A stretch of DNA of 64,000 nt from DATDFB01 sp035276475 (GTDB lineage Bacteria > Acidobacteriota > Thermoanaerobaculia > Gp7-AA8): assembly GCA_035276475.1 (NCBI GenBank), contig DATELQ010000151.1, positions 19,585 to 83,584 of the forward strand, written 5' to 3'. The notes beneath the pieces were generated by a model. That model was not told the DNA's origin. It was given only the letters and a program-made list of their open reading frames with translations, and made no database searches. Position 1 is the stretch's first letter; each line of letters starts with the position of its first letter. Of the stretch, positions 16,348-25,928 are shown one piece after another. Position numbers and translations under genes: made by a program.

Positions 16348-18668
16348 CGTTTCACTTCCGGATACGGCACGTCCCCCTTGATCGCCTTCCACAAGATTCG
16401 ATTGAAGACGTCGTCGTCGATCGCGTCGGCGCGGCTGAAGTCGAGCTGCGCGTGCTCCGGCGCGGGTGCCGGCGCCGCCACCGGCTTCGGATTCTTCTCG
16501 CCGAGGTCGACGCTCGGCCGCAGCGCCTTGTACTCCGTCAAATCCGGTTGCGACGCGAAAATCCCGCGCAGCGGCCGGCCGTAGTGATCGAACTGCGACA
16601 GCGACCCGAGGCCGAGGATCTCCTCCATTGTGGCGATCACGTCCGTCGTGTTCACGAAGCGGTGAATCGTGCCGGGGCGGTTGTACGCCGAGATCACATA
16701 GAGGAGCGAGCGGTGCGAGTCGACGTGGTCGGGGCCGGCCTGGGCGTCGTCCTCGAGCACGAACACCGCCGTGTCGCGCCAGAACGGCGTCGTCGAAAGC
16801 GCCTCGATCATCCGGCCGAGGGCCAGGTCGTTGTCGGCCATGTAGGCGCGCGGCGTCGGCATCTCCGGCGTCGTGCCGTTCGTGTGATCGTTCGGCAGGC
16901 GCACGATCTCCAGCGCCGGCATCGATCCGCGCTTCACGAAGTCGTTCAGCTCGCGGATCCAAATGTCGGCGCGCTTCTGATCCGGAATCTTCATGTCGAA
17001 GCCCGGAAAGTCCGGCACCGACGTCGCGGCGAGCGCGCGCCGCGTGCCGACGTAGACGTCGTCGTCCGGCGCCACGAACTCGCCGTAGTTGCGCAGCGAG
17101 ATCCCCTTGCGCACGGCCAGGTCCCACAGATACCCGGTCGACGGCGAAGCGACATCGTCGTCATCGTCGACCACCTCGTCGCGGTTCGTCCCCTCGTAGT
17201 CGTACGTCCGCCCGCGCCGGCCGTACTGCGGCGGCACGGCCTTCTCCGTGTAGTCGCTGGTGTACGCCGCCGTCGACCAGTTGTGCCCCTGCGCGCTCAC
17301 CTCGGCGTTGACGAAGAAGCGGTCGAAGAGGCCGAAGCGCGCCGCCAGGGCGCGGTGGTTCGGCGCGGCGTCGGCGCCGAAGAACTGCAGCGACGCGTCG
17401 CCGTCGCCCCCCTTCACGTCGCCGAGGACCTGGTCGTACGTGCGGTTTTCTTTGATGACGTAGACGACGTGCTTGAACGGCGGATACTTCGCCGTCCCCT
17501 CGCGCCCTTTCCAGCCGTTCGCCTTCGCGACGCGCGTCGAGAGCGATGACAGCTCCGCGCGCGGCAGCGTCGCGGAGAACGAGAGCAGCGTGCCGTTGAG
17601 CTGCCCGAGCGTGTAGTCGGACGAATCGGGAGGGATCCGTCGATTCGGCTGCGGACCGTTCGGATTCGGCCCGGCGCCGCGGCCTTTGGCGTTGACGACG
17701 ACGACGTCGCTGCCGGCGGCGACGACGGCCGACGGGTACCACTCCACCGGCACGCGGCCGAGGAGTGCGTCGGTCTTCACATCGAAGACCGCGACGGCGT
17801 TGTTGTCGGCCTCGGCGACGAAGAGGCGGTCGTGCGCGACGGCGAGCGCGTTCGGCGTGCTCCCCTCGCGCGGCCCGCCCGGCGCGGCGTCGCTCAGCGT
17901 CTTCACGACCTTGTTCGTCGTCGTGTCGACGACGGCGATCGTATCCGTCGTCGCGCACGCGGCGAAGAGGCGCTTGCCGTGAATGGCCATCGCCGAGGGA
18001 TGCCGGCCGACGTCGATGCGCGCGCGCCGCGTCAGGAATCCCTTCGACGGGCGGAAGACGTCGAGCGTGCGGTCGCCCCAGCAGGAGACGTAGACGTCGC
18101 CGTTCGGCGCGACGGCGACGCCATACGGATAGCGCTCCGTCTGCATCCGCTGCACGATGCGGCGCGTGGCCGTGTCGATGACGTCGAGGCCGTCGCCGAG
18201 GTTCTCGACGACGTAGAGATGCTTGCCGTCCGGCGAGAGCGCCAGGCCGGCCGGATAGACGCGGCCGGGCTGCTTCGGATCGCGCTTCGGCGGCGCGAGG
18301 GCGATCGCGCCGTCGGCCGTGGCGCGGCGGTCGCTCCAGCGAAAGACGTGCACGACGTCGTCGTTGCCGCCGCTGGCGTAGAGGGTCTTGCCGTCGGGCG
18401 CGAAGACGATTCCGAGGAACGCGGCGTTGAGCGGGAGCGTCTGCTCGACGTTGCCGGTGGCGCGGTCGACGACCTGGATCCCCTCCCCCGGCTGCCGGTA
18501 TCCGCACAACAGCACGACCACGCGATCGCCCTCGGGCGAGAGCACCGCGGCGGTCGGGAAGTTGCCGACCGCGTGCGACGGCGCGACGGGGTCGAGGGTC
18601 TTGCCGGTCGGGAGCTGCGCGGCCGCGGAGACGGCGAGCAGGAGGAGCGGGAGGAATCGGAATCGCAT
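16323..18668 (-). CDS. YncE-like beta-propeller fused to phosphoesterase (alkaline phosphatase superfamily)
   Basis: Secreted two-domain protein of 781 aa. The signal peptide is at 1-17 (MRFRFLPLLLLAVSAAAQ), a YVTN/YncE propeller spans ~30-340, and a phosphoesterase domain spans ~390-700. The second domain contains KHVVYVIKENRTYDQVLGD, a metal- and nucleophile-bearing block seen in phospholipase C/acid phosphatase relatives, and later FVLEDDAQAGPDHVDSHR with the metal-binding Asp and His. The expected substrates are phosphomonoesters or phospholipids in the periplasm, but they are not known for this architecture. I chose the ATG at 18668 because it directly starts a canonical signal peptide. 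An ATG at 18689 would add 7 residues and overlap the divergent gene. Confidence 0.85.
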   Translation of the reverse strand: MRFRFLPLLLLAVSAAAQLPTGKTLDPVAPSHAVGNFPTAAVLSPEGDRVVVLLCGYRQPGEGIQVVDRATGNVEQTLPLNAAFLGIVFAPDGKTLYASGGNDDVVHVFRWSDRRATADGAIALAPPKRDPKQPGRVYPAGLALSPDGKHLYVVENLGDGLDVIDTATRRIVQRMQTERYPYGVAVAPNGDVYVSCWGDRTLDVFRPSKGFLTRRARIDVGRHPSAMAIHGKRLFAACATTDTIAVVDTTTNKVVKTLSDAAPGGPREGSTPNALAVAHDRLFVAEADNNAVAVFDVKTDALLGRVPVEWYPSAVVAAGSDVVVVNAKGRGAGPNPNGPQPNRRIPPDSSDYTLGQLNGTLLSFSATLPRAELSSLSTRVAKANGWKGREGTAKYPPFKHVVYVIKENRTYDQVLGDVKGGDGDASLQFFGADAAPNHRALAARFGLFDRFFVNAEVSAQGHNWSTAAYTSDYTEKAVPPQYGRRGRTYDYEGTNRDEVVDDDDDVASPSTGYLWDLAVRKGISLRNYGEFVAPDDDVYVGTRRALAATSVPDFPGFDMKIPDQKRADIWIRELNDFVKRGSMPALEIVRLPNDHTNGTTPEMPTPRAYMADNDLALGRMIEALSTTPFWRDTAVFVLEDDAQAGPDHVDSHRSLLYVISAYNRPGTIHRFVNTTDVIATMEEILGLGSLSQFDHYGRPLRGIFASQPDLTEYKALRPSVDLGEKNPKPVAAPAPAPEHAQLDFSRADAIDDDVFNRILWKAIKGDVPYPEVKRYANPLGR

Positions 18669-18687
18669 TGGGTGCGATGATAAAGCC

Positions 18688-19449
18688 ATGCACGCGCTCT
18701 TCGTCTCCCACGGCGCGCCGACGATTGCGATCGAAGACGACGCCTACACGCGCACGCTGCGCGAGTTCGGGCACTCGCTCGCCGGCGCGCGCGCGATCGC
18801 CATCGTCTCGGCGCATTGGGAGTCGCCGCCGCCCGTGCGCGTGAACGCCGTGGCGCGGCCGGAGCCGATCTACGACTTCGGCGGCTTCCCGCGCCAACTC
18901 TACACGATGCGCTACGACGCGCCGGGCCAGCCGGAGCTGGCGCGCGAGATCGCCGCGTTCGCCGGCGGCATGCTGGAGACGGAGCGCGGCTGGGACCACG
19001 GCCTCTGGGTGCCGCTGCACGTGATGCTGCGCGACAACCCCATCCCCGCGGTCGAGCTCTCGCTGCCGCGCGGCACGCCGCCGCGCGCGCTGCTGGAGCT
19101 GGGACGCAAGCTCGCGCCGCTGCGCGACGAGGGCGTGATCGTCGCCGGCAGCGGCGGCATCGTGCACAACCTGCGCATCCTCGAAATGGGTGACAAGGAA
19201 GCGCCGCCCGCCGCCTGGGCCGCGGAGTTCGACGCCTGGGTGTGGGAACGAATCGAGTCGCGCGACTTCGACACGCTCGCCGACTACCGCACGAAGGCGC
19301 CGAACGCGAGCCTGGCCGTGCCAACGCCCGAGCACTTCGACCCCGTCTTCATCCCCTTAGGCGCCGCCCGCGACGACGACGAGCTCGTAAACGTCTTCGC
19401 CGGCTTCCACTACGCGACGCTGTCGATGCGCACCTTCGCGTTCGGGTAA
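18688..19449 (+). CDS. Class III extradiol ring-cleavage dioxygenase (LigB/DODA type)
   Basis: Cytosolic non-heme iron enzyme of 253 aa. The DODA-type signature is clear: a His at SHGAPT near residue 8, SAHWESPPP near residue 44, and RGWDHGLWVPL with the catalytic His near residue 108. GSGGIVHNLR follows at ~151. Family members open catechol rings or 4,5-DOPA, and the bacterial substrate is usually unknown. The gene is divergent from the phosphatase, with 19 bases between the start codons. It stands alone with no aromatic-pathway partners in the window. Confidence 0.9.
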   Translation: MHALFVSHGAPTIAIEDDAYTRTLREFGHSLAGARAIAIVSAHWESPPPVRVNAVARPEPIYDFGGFPRQLYTMRYDAPGQPELAREIAAFAGGMLETERGWDHGLWVPLHVMLRDNPIPAVELSLPRGTPPRALLELGRKLAPLRDEGVIVAGSGGIVHNLRILEMGDKEAPPAAWAAEFDAWVWERIESRDFDTLADYRTKAPNASLAVPTPEHFDPVFIPLGAARDDDELVNVFAGFHYATLSMRTFAFG

Positions 19450-19455
19450 GGGGGT

Positions 19456-22002
19456 CTACGGGTAATACCCGCGAATCGTCTTCGCCGTCGCGCCGCGCAC
19501 CTGCACCGTCACCTCGTGGAACTTCGCGCCGGCGTCGTCGGGGGGGTAGAAGGCGAGCAGGTACTGCGAGCGGAGCTCGCTCTCGATCTGGTCGTAGATC
19601 CGCTTCAGATCGGAGGCCTGGTCGATGTAGAAGACCGTCCCGCCGGTCTCGTTGCAGAGCTTCCCGAAGTTGAAGCGGACGTCGACTGACGTCGGCGCGA
19701 TGCCGATGCCGATCCCGTAGATCGGCACGCCGGCGCGGCGCGCGTACTCCAGCGTCTGATCGAACGTCAGCTTCGACGACGTGTCGCGCCCGTCGGTCAG
19801 CACAATGAGCGCGCGGCGCCCCTTCACGCCGGCAAAGTTGTAGAGCGAGAACGCCACCGCGTCGTACAGCGCCGTCGAGTCGCCGGTGCGCAATTTCGCC
19901 AGACCGGCGGAGAGATCGCCGCCGTTCGGCGACCATTTCTGCACCATCTCCGGCCGCAGGTCGAAGGCCACGACGAAGGCCTTGTCGCCGGTATGCAACA
20001 CGTCCGCGAAGAACGCCGACGCCGCCTTCTGGGCCTCCGCCATCCGCGGGCGCATCGACTCCGAGGTGTCGATGGCCAGGCCGATCGAGAGCGGCAGATT
20101 GGCCACGTGCTCGAACTTCGCCACCTTCACCGGCTTCCCGTCGTCGAGCACCTTGAAGTCGCTCTCCTGCAGATCGTTCACCGGCCGGCCGTCGCGGAAC
20201 GTCGTCGTCGGCAGCTCCACGAGGTGCACGTTCACGCCGGCCATGAACTGCGGCGTGTTGATCATGACCACGTCTTCGACCGGCGCGAGGTCGCTCTCCT
20301 TCAGCGTCGCCACCGCGCGGAGGTAGGCGACGCCGTTCTGCGGCGGGATCTCGATCGTCTGCACGAACGGCGGCTCGAAGAGCGTGGCCAGGCGCGTCTG
20401 ATTGAGATACAGCTCGAGCTTCTCAAGCGACCTCCCATCGGGCACGCTCACGGCCATCTCCACGCGCGTGCGGCCGCCGACCTTCGGCGCCAGGCGCGGG
20501 GCCACGATGCGCACGCGGAACGGCTCGTTGCCGGCGTTGACTTCGATCTCGTCGCCGGCGACCGCCTCGCCCTTGGCGTCGAGCGCGACGGCGCGGATGT
20601 GGTGCGGCTGCGGGACGTGGCCGAGGTCGACGTCCAGCGCGTACGGGGGCGCGCGCTTCGTCATGATCTTGTGGCCGTCGAGCGAGAACTCCACCGCCGC
20701 CACCGTCCCCTCGATCATCGTGTCGATGTGCTGCAGGCCGCTCAGGAGCTCGTCGGCGAGCGGCACGATGCGCAGGAGAGGATGGTCCGCCTCCATCTCC
20801 TTGGCGATGCGCGCGACCGTGGCGTCGCCCGGCCTCGGGATCTCCGGGACGTCCGCCGCCGTCTCGACGATGGCTTCGCGGCTCGCATTCGCGTCCGTGA
20901 CCTTGAGGCGCAGCGTGTACGCGGCGGGACGCAGCAGACGGTCGACGACGACCGGCAGCTTGTCGCCCGCCGTCGCAGCCGGATAGTCGAAGCGGTAGCG
21001 GAAGCGCTCGAAGATGTCGCCGTCCTTCACCACCTCGCCGATGACGTCGACGCTGAACATCTTCGTCCCGGAGACTTCCCTCATCGTCAGCTCGGACTTC
21101 GGCACGAGCACCGTGACCTGCGCGTCGGTGCGGTCGCGCTGGCGGAACGGATACGCGATCGAGACTTCGCTGGAGAGCTTCGCCGCGCCGGGCGTCGGGA
21201 TGACGACCTTCTGCAGCACGCGCCGCACCGCTTCCTTGTCAACGGGCGGCGGCACGAAGACTTTCGGCCAGTCCTGCTGCGACACCCGGCTGGCGGTGAG
21301 CGCGCGCATCACCTCTTCGCTGACGTTGGCGCATTCGCACTGCAGATGCGTCATTGTCGACGCGCCGCCGCGGCCGGTTTCGTAGCAGGGACCGAACACC
21401 TTGTCGACCGCCTGGTTCGGATCGGGGTTGTTGTTGTAGATCTCGGACGAGATCAGGTCGGTGACAGCGTCTTTCCAATGCGCAGTGGCCTGCCAGAGCC
21501 TGTAGTCGACGAGCCCGCGCGGGATATAGAAGATGAAGCGGACGTTCGTGCCGACCTCCGGGATCTGCGGGTAGGTCCAGATCTGGATGTCCTGCAGGAG
21601 CCGGCACGAGTTGGTCTCGACCTGGAAGATGTCGGCGGGCGGGCCGTGGAGGATGAAGACCTTGCCGCGGTCGCTCGCGACGGAGCGGTACTTCTCGCGC
21701 GCGATCTCCAGCCGCTCGTAGTACATGGCCCGGTAGCCGGGCTGGGTCTTCTCGCGGCGGGCCCAGAAGTCGTCGACGTAGACCTCGCGCTGGGCGTCGC
21801 TCTCCAGGCGCAGGAAGGTGTCGAGCTCCTCCGGATGCATGATCGGCTCGACCTCGGCGAGGAACTGCCGGTACTTCTCGGAGAGGTTCCGGATCCGCTC
21901 TTTCCGCTCGCTGCGCGAGAGCGGCTTCGGCCCCTCGGCGGCCGCAGCGAGGGACGCGCCGAGGAACAGGGCGAGCGCAAGGCCGGCGACGATGCGGGAC
22001 AT
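19456..22002 (-). CDS. GWxTD domain and VWFA-related (acidobacterial type) protein
   Basis: Exported protein of ~848 aa. A signal peptide (MSRIVAGLALALFLGASLAAAA) precedes a GWxTD region at ~25-190. Its core reads SVASDRGKVFILHGPPADI, so the eponymous GWxTD is degenerate here. Strand-rich segments follow to ~590, and the C-terminal ~250 residues form a VWFA domain with a MIDAS motif DTSES and later LTDGRDTSSK. This VWFA variant is common in Acidobacteriota and is the main taxonomic clue in the window. The role is unknown; adhesion or envelope complex assembly is plausible. The start was set at the ATG beginning the signal peptide. Confidence 0.88.
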   Translation of the reverse strand: MSRIVAGLALALFLGASLAAAAEGPKPLSRSERKERIRNLSEKYRQFLAEVEPIMHPEELDTFLRLESDAQREVYVDDFWARREKTQPGYRAMYYERLEIAREKYRSVASDRGKVFILHGPPADIFQVETNSCRLLQDIQIWTYPQIPEVGTNVRFIFYIPRGLVDYRLWQATAHWKDAVTDLISSEIYNNNPDPNQAVDKVFGPCYETGRGGASTMTHLQCECANVSEEVMRALTASRVSQQDWPKVFVPPPVDKEAVRRVLQKVVIPTPGAAKLSSEVSIAYPFRQRDRTDAQVTVLVPKSELTMREVSGTKMFSVDVIGEVVKDGDIFERFRYRFDYPAATAGDKLPVVVDRLLRPAAYTLRLKVTDANASREAIVETAADVPEIPRPGDATVARIAKEMEADHPLLRIVPLADELLSGLQHIDTMIEGTVAAVEFSLDGHKIMTKRAPPYALDVDLGHVPQPHHIRAVALDAKGEAVAGDEIEVNAGNEPFRVRIVAPRLAPKVGGRTRVEMAVSVPDGRSLEKLELYLNQTRLATLFEPPFVQTIEIPPQNGVAYLRAVATLKESDLAPVEDVVMINTPQFMAGVNVHLVELPTTTFRDGRPVNDLQESDFKVLDDGKPVKVAKFEHVANLPLSIGLAIDTSESMRPRMAEAQKAASAFFADVLHTGDKAFVVAFDLRPEMVQKWSPNGGDLSAGLAKLRTGDSTALYDAVAFSLYNFAGVKGRRALIVLTDGRDTSSKLTFDQTLEYARRAGVPIYGIGIGIAPTSVDVRFNFGKLCNETGGTVFYIDQASDLKRIYDQIESELRSQYLLAFYPPDDAGAKFHEVTVQVRGATAKTIRGYYP

Positions 22003-22158
22003 GCCGCGATTATGGAGGCACAAACATCCGGGCGGCTGTTTCGTATCCGTAATTTCATGGAACCAACCGACAAGGCCGCGAAGCTGCGGCTCGTGCGGGC
22101 GGCGGCGGCGGCGTAGCCGGCGGTAGGGAAAAGCAATCGGACGACTCTCCTATGAAGG

Positions 22159-25100
22159 ATGGGCGTCCTAGCTGAGATTACCGGTGCCGTAATCGCGATG
22201 CCGAGCGGCAAATTCGTCGGCACGGCGACGCTGGTGTCTCCGGCCGTTGCCGTCGTGCCGCTCGAAGCGCTCGAGATCAGTGCTTACTCTGTGCGCTTCG
22301 ACGGTGTGGATGCGCCGATTACAGTCGTCAGGATCGATCGCGATCACGCTCTCGGGATCGCGTTGCTGTTCCTCGACTACATCATCCACACATCCTTCCC
22401 CGTGAGATGGGGACCGCCCGCGACCGACGGTCCATGCGTCGCGTCGTGGTACGCGCCCGATGGGAGCCGTCTTGAAGCGAAGGGCGCGATCAGTCGTGAT
22501 TCCAGCGGCAACCTGTTCATCCACGATGTCGAAGGTATGATCGGTAACGGCGCTGCGGTCATATCTACGGACGACCGGCTGATCGGCATCGTCGTCTTCC
22601 ATCCACAATTCAAAGTCATCCCCGTCTCTCGAATTCGCGCCGCGATCGACGCGCTCGGAATATCCACCACCGAAAAGCCCCCCGCCCTCGGCGTCGCCGC
22701 CCTCCTTCCCCGCATGACCGACGTCGCTCAGCGGACCATGATCATGGCGGAGCGGATACGCCAGCACGTCCAGACGAACGGCAAGACGATCATCGGCCAC
22801 CTCCACATCGAATTCATCGTCCTCGCACTCACCGAAACCTCGCGCGCGTTCGCGAATCTCCTCGTTGCGAAAAGTATCGACCGCCCGCGTCTGCTCAAGG
22901 CGATGTCGGACAGCGCAAAGATGCCGCTGGAGATTCCTCCTCTCCTCTCCACGTCGACGTTTGCCGATCCCACCGGGCACGCCCAAAAAGCGCTCGACGC
23001 CGCCATGAGCGCCGCGGGAGCGAAGCGCATCGACGACGTCCATCTCCTCCACGGCATCCTCTCCCTCCCCGAATGCTCCGCGCAGCGCGCGCTCGTCGCG
23101 CTCGGCCTCCTCCCGACCGACGTGCAGCTCACGCAGGCCACGCGGATCTCCGGCTTCCAGGCCGACAGCGCGCGCGGCGAGGACCTCTTCGGCCTGGAGA
23201 CGGAAGTCCGCGCGCTCTGCTCCGTGCTGGCGGCGAAGGAGGTCAAGCCGCCGATCTCCGTCGGGCTCTTCGGCGAATGGGGCAGCGGCAAAAGCTTCTT
23301 CATGGCCAAGATGGAGAAGGAGCTCCAGCGCATCGCCGACGATGAAGATCCCGAGGTCTTTTGCCACGAGATCATCCAGCTCTGGTTCAACGCCTGGCAC
23401 TACAGCGACTCGAATCTCTGGGCCAGCCTCACCTCGGAGATTTTCAACGGTCTCGATCGCGCGCTGCATCTCCGGGAGACAAAGAAAGACCCTGAAAAGC
23501 ACGAACGCGATCACGCAACGCACTTGAAGGAGCTCGCCGACGCCAAGGCGCGGCAGGCGGCGCAGGAAGCGGTGGCGCAGAAGGCGGAAGCGGAGCTGCG
23601 CGCGGCCGACGAGCAGTTGCGATCGGCCGCCGATGCGAAGACGGCGGAGAAGTCGCTGCACTTCCGCACCATCCTGCACGCCGCGCCGCACATGCTGCTG
23701 GAGCAGGACGAGGTCAAAGCGAAGGCCGCCGAGGCGAGAAACGAGATCGTCGCGGCCGCCGCGAATGCCGGTCTCGACGTGCAGGACATCGCCGAAGTGC
23801 GGCCGATCGTCGCCGAAGCGAAGGCGCTCTTTGTCGAGCTGCGCCACACAAATCGCTGGTGGCTGGTCGTGGTGGGAGCCGTCGCGGCCATCGCATTCGC
23901 GCGGTTCGTCAACTGGAACGCCATCAGCAGCGCCGCGAGCGCAGTCGTCGGCGCATGCCTCATGCTCGTGACCCCGGCACTGAAAGTCGTCGGCTACTTC
24001 AAGCCGGCGCTCAAGGCATTGAGAGAGTCGCGCGCGGCGTTGCAGAAAGCAGCCGAGGAGCAGCTCAAGGAGGCGATCGAGAAGAAACAACGCGCCGAGG
24101 ACGCCGCGGTGAAGGCGCGCGCCGAGGCGCAGACGGCTGCCGGCGAGGTGGCGGAGAAAGAGAAAGCGCTCGCCGAGACCGAGCCGGAGCGGAAGTTCGC
24201 CACCTTCGTGCAGGAGCGCCAGCGCAGCGATGACTACCGGCGGCAGCTCGGCGTCATCGCCCTGGCGCACAACGATTTTCGGGAGCTCAGTACGCTCTTC
24301 GACAGCGTGCAGGAGAAACGCGCGATCGAGCGCATCGTCCTCTACATCGACGACCTCGACCGCTGCCCGGAGAACAAAGTCATGGACGTCCTGCAGGCCG
24401 TCCATCTCCTCCTGGCCTTCCCGCTGTTCGTCGTCGTGGTCGGCGTCGACTCCCGTTGGCTTCTCCATTCCGTGAGGCAGCATTCGAAAGCCTTCACGCC
24501 TGACGGCGCGCAGCAGAGCGACCCGGAGTCGGCGCACTGGCGCTCCACGCCGATCAACTACCTCGAGAAAATCTTCCAGATCCCGCTGACGCTCCGGCCG
24601 ATGCCGTCACTGGGCTTCGAGAAGATGGTCGATCGTCTGACCGCCGCGAAAAAGAAGAAGGAGGAGAGCGGTGGTGAGAAACGCGACGCCGAAGAAAGCT
24701 TCCACGTGGATGAGGCTCGGCTGAACGTACTCGACGAAGCGAGGATCGAACCCTCCGTTGCCGCAGCCGTCTCTGCGCTCGCTCCCGCCCGCCCCGCCGC
24801 GGAGTACCTGCAGGTCACGCCCGACGAAGGCGTCTTCATGAAGCAGCTCTTCCCGCTCATGCCGTCGCCGCGGGCGGCGAAGCGCTTCATCAACGTCTAC
24901 CGCCTCATCCGGGCCAGGCAGGACTCCTACGAGCTCGGCGCGTTCCTGGCGAAGAAGGAGTACGAGCCGCTGTTGCTCCTCCTGGCGATCGTCACCGGAT
25001 ATCCGGTTGAAGCCACGTACCTCCTGCAGGGGTTGATGGACGAAGCAACAGCCAAGACGACGTGGCAGGCGTTCCTCGGCGAAGTGCACCCGCCGACGGA

Positions 25101-25275
25101 CGACGGCGCCCAGTGGCAGGCGCTGCTGGAGCGGCTGACCGGCGTTCACAAAGCCTGCAACCTCGCCGACGACTGCGCCGCGGAGCTCTTCGTGAAGTGG
25201 GCCCCCGAGGTGGCGCGCTACTCGTTCCACTCCGGCCGGATCCTCGGGAACATCGCTACCGTTTCGCAACGTTAG
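22159..25275 (+). CDS. KAP family P-loop NTPase with Clp-N and degenerate trypsin-like domains
   Basis: Multi-domain protein of 1038 aa. Residues ~1-165 resemble a trypsin-like protease but lack the triad: the His site reads VVPLEAL and the Ser site reads GNGAAV. Two Clp-N-like repeats follow (~190-335). The KAP NTPase has a Walker A GEWGSGKS at 372-379 and a Walker B IVLYIDDLDR at 726-735, interrupted by coiled coils (~433-560, ~620-690) and two membrane helices (~568-588, ~593-615), as KAP ATPases typically are. Some KAP proteins act in phage defence or membrane-linked signalling. It is preceded by a 135-base gap and followed by the efflux operon. No nuclease or methylase neighbours are seen. 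Confidence 0.85.
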   Translation: MGVLAEITGAVIAMPSGKFVGTATLVSPAVAVVPLEALEISAYSVRFDGVDAPITVVRIDRDHALGIALLFLDYIIHTSFPVRWGPPATDGPCVASWYAPDGSRLEAKGAISRDSSGNLFIHDVEGMIGNGAAVISTDDRLIGIVVFHPQFKVIPVSRIRAAIDALGISTTEKPPALGVAALLPRMTDVAQRTMIMAERIRQHVQTNGKTIIGHLHIEFIVLALTETSRAFANLLVAKSIDRPRLLKAMSDSAKMPLEIPPLLSTSTFADPTGHAQKALDAAMSAAGAKRIDDVHLLHGILSLPECSAQRALVALGLLPTDVQLTQATRISGFQADSARGEDLFGLETEVRALCSVLAAKEVKPPISVGLFGEWGSGKSFFMAKMEKELQRIADDEDPEVFCHEIIQLWFNAWHYSDSNLWASLTSEIFNGLDRALHLRETKKDPEKHERDHATHLKELADAKARQAAQEAVAQKAEAELRAADEQLRSAADAKTAEKSLHFRTILHAAPHMLLEQDEVKAKAAEARNEIVAAAANAGLDVQDIAEVRPIVAEAKALFVELRHTNRWWLVVVGAVAAIAFARFVNWNAISSAASAVVGACLMLVTPALKVVGYFKPALKALRESRAALQKAAEEQLKEAIEKKQRAEDAAVKARAEAQTAAGEVAEKEKALAETEPERKFATFVQERQRSDDYRRQLGVIALAHNDFRELSTLFDSVQEKRAIERIVLYIDDLDRCPENKVMDVLQAVHLLLAFPLFVVVVGVDSRWLLHSVRQHSKAFTPDGAQQSDPESAHWRSTPINYLEKIFQIPLTLRPMPSLGFEKMVDRLTAAKKKKEESGGEKRDAEESFHVDEARLNVLDEARIEPSVAAAVSALAPARPAAEYLQVTPDEGVFMKQLFPLMPSPRAAKRFINVYRLIRARQDSYELGAFLAKKEYEPLLLLLAIVTGYPVEATYLLQGLMDEATAKTTWQAFLGEVHPPTDDGAQWQALLERLTGVHKACNLADDCAAELFVKWAPEVARYSFHSGRILGNIATVSQR

Positions 25276-25298
25276 GTTGACTCTCCCGGCTCTTAAAA

Positions 25299-25312
25299 TG
25301 ACCGGCCGGTCA
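25299..25312. promoter_or_regulatory. Palindromic TetR-type operator
   Basis: TGACCGGCCGGTCA is a perfect 14-bp palindrome ending 10 bases before the TetR start codon. A TAAAAT resembling a -10 box overlaps its left edge (25294-25299). A TTGACT at 25277 lies too close to be its -35 partner. The position fits autorepression of the tetR-efflux operon. Confidence 0.7.
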
Positions 25313-25322
25313 GCGACCACGA

Positions 25323-25928
25323 ATGCGAGCAACCACCACCCTCTGGCAGGACTTCAAACGCCAATCGATTCAGGAAGCGGTCATCCAACTGATGTGCCGC
25401 GAAGGTCTCGGCGCCGTCACCATGGAGCGCGTCGCGCAGGAGGTCGGCATCGCCAAGGGCACCGTCTACCTCCACTACCGCGACAAGCAAGCCCTCCTCG
25501 AAGCGGTCAAGGACTCCGCGCTCACCCCGCTCATGGAGCGCCTCGACGCCCTGTTCGAGAGCGACCTCGACCCGCTGCGCAAGCTCGAGGCCTACTCGCT
25601 CCGCTACCTCGGCTACTTCGACGAGCGGCGCGACCTCTTTCGCATCCTCATCTACGAGCGCGAGGTCACGCGCGTCTCGGGGCAGCGCTTCCGCGGCGAC
25701 CGTTACCGGCACCTCGTCGAGCGCTCGACCAAAGTCATCCGGGCCGGCATCGACTCCGGCATCTTCCGCGACGTCGACGCCGGGAAAGCCGCGGCGATGT
25801 TCGTCGAGGCCAATTTCGCCATCATGAACCAGCGCCTCCGCGGCGGCGGCGACACGCCCCTCGAGGACGACGCCCGCTTGATTTCCGATATCTTCCTGCG
25901 CGGCCTGGTGAAGCGGAGGTCGAAGTGA
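25323..25928 (+). CDS. TetR/AcrR family transcriptional regulator
   Basis: DNA-binding repressor of 201 aa. The N-terminal HTH is TMERVAQEVGIAKGTVYLHYRDKQALLEAV (~36-65), a textbook TetR recognition helix. The C-terminal all-helical domain should bind an inducer and dimerise. It is the first gene of a four-gene efflux operon, overlaps the next start by GTGA, and has a perfect palindrome directly upstream. It therefore probably represses its own operon until a pump substrate binds. Confidence 0.93.
   Translation: MRATTTLWQDFKRQSIQEAVIQLMCREGLGAVTMERVAQEVGIAKGTVYLHYRDKQALLEAVKDSALTPLMERLDALFESDLDPLRKLEAYSLRYLGYFDERRDLFRILIYEREVTRVSGQRFRGDRYRHLVERSTKVIRAGIDSGIFRDVDAGKAAAMFVEANFAIMNQRLRGGGDTPLEDDARLISDIFLRGLVKRRSK

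Noticed and set aside
22024..22158. A short plus frame starting MEPTDKAAKLRL just before the KAP gene
   Set aside because: It is about 20 codons, ends in an Ala run and has no ribosome site. It is not supported as a gene.
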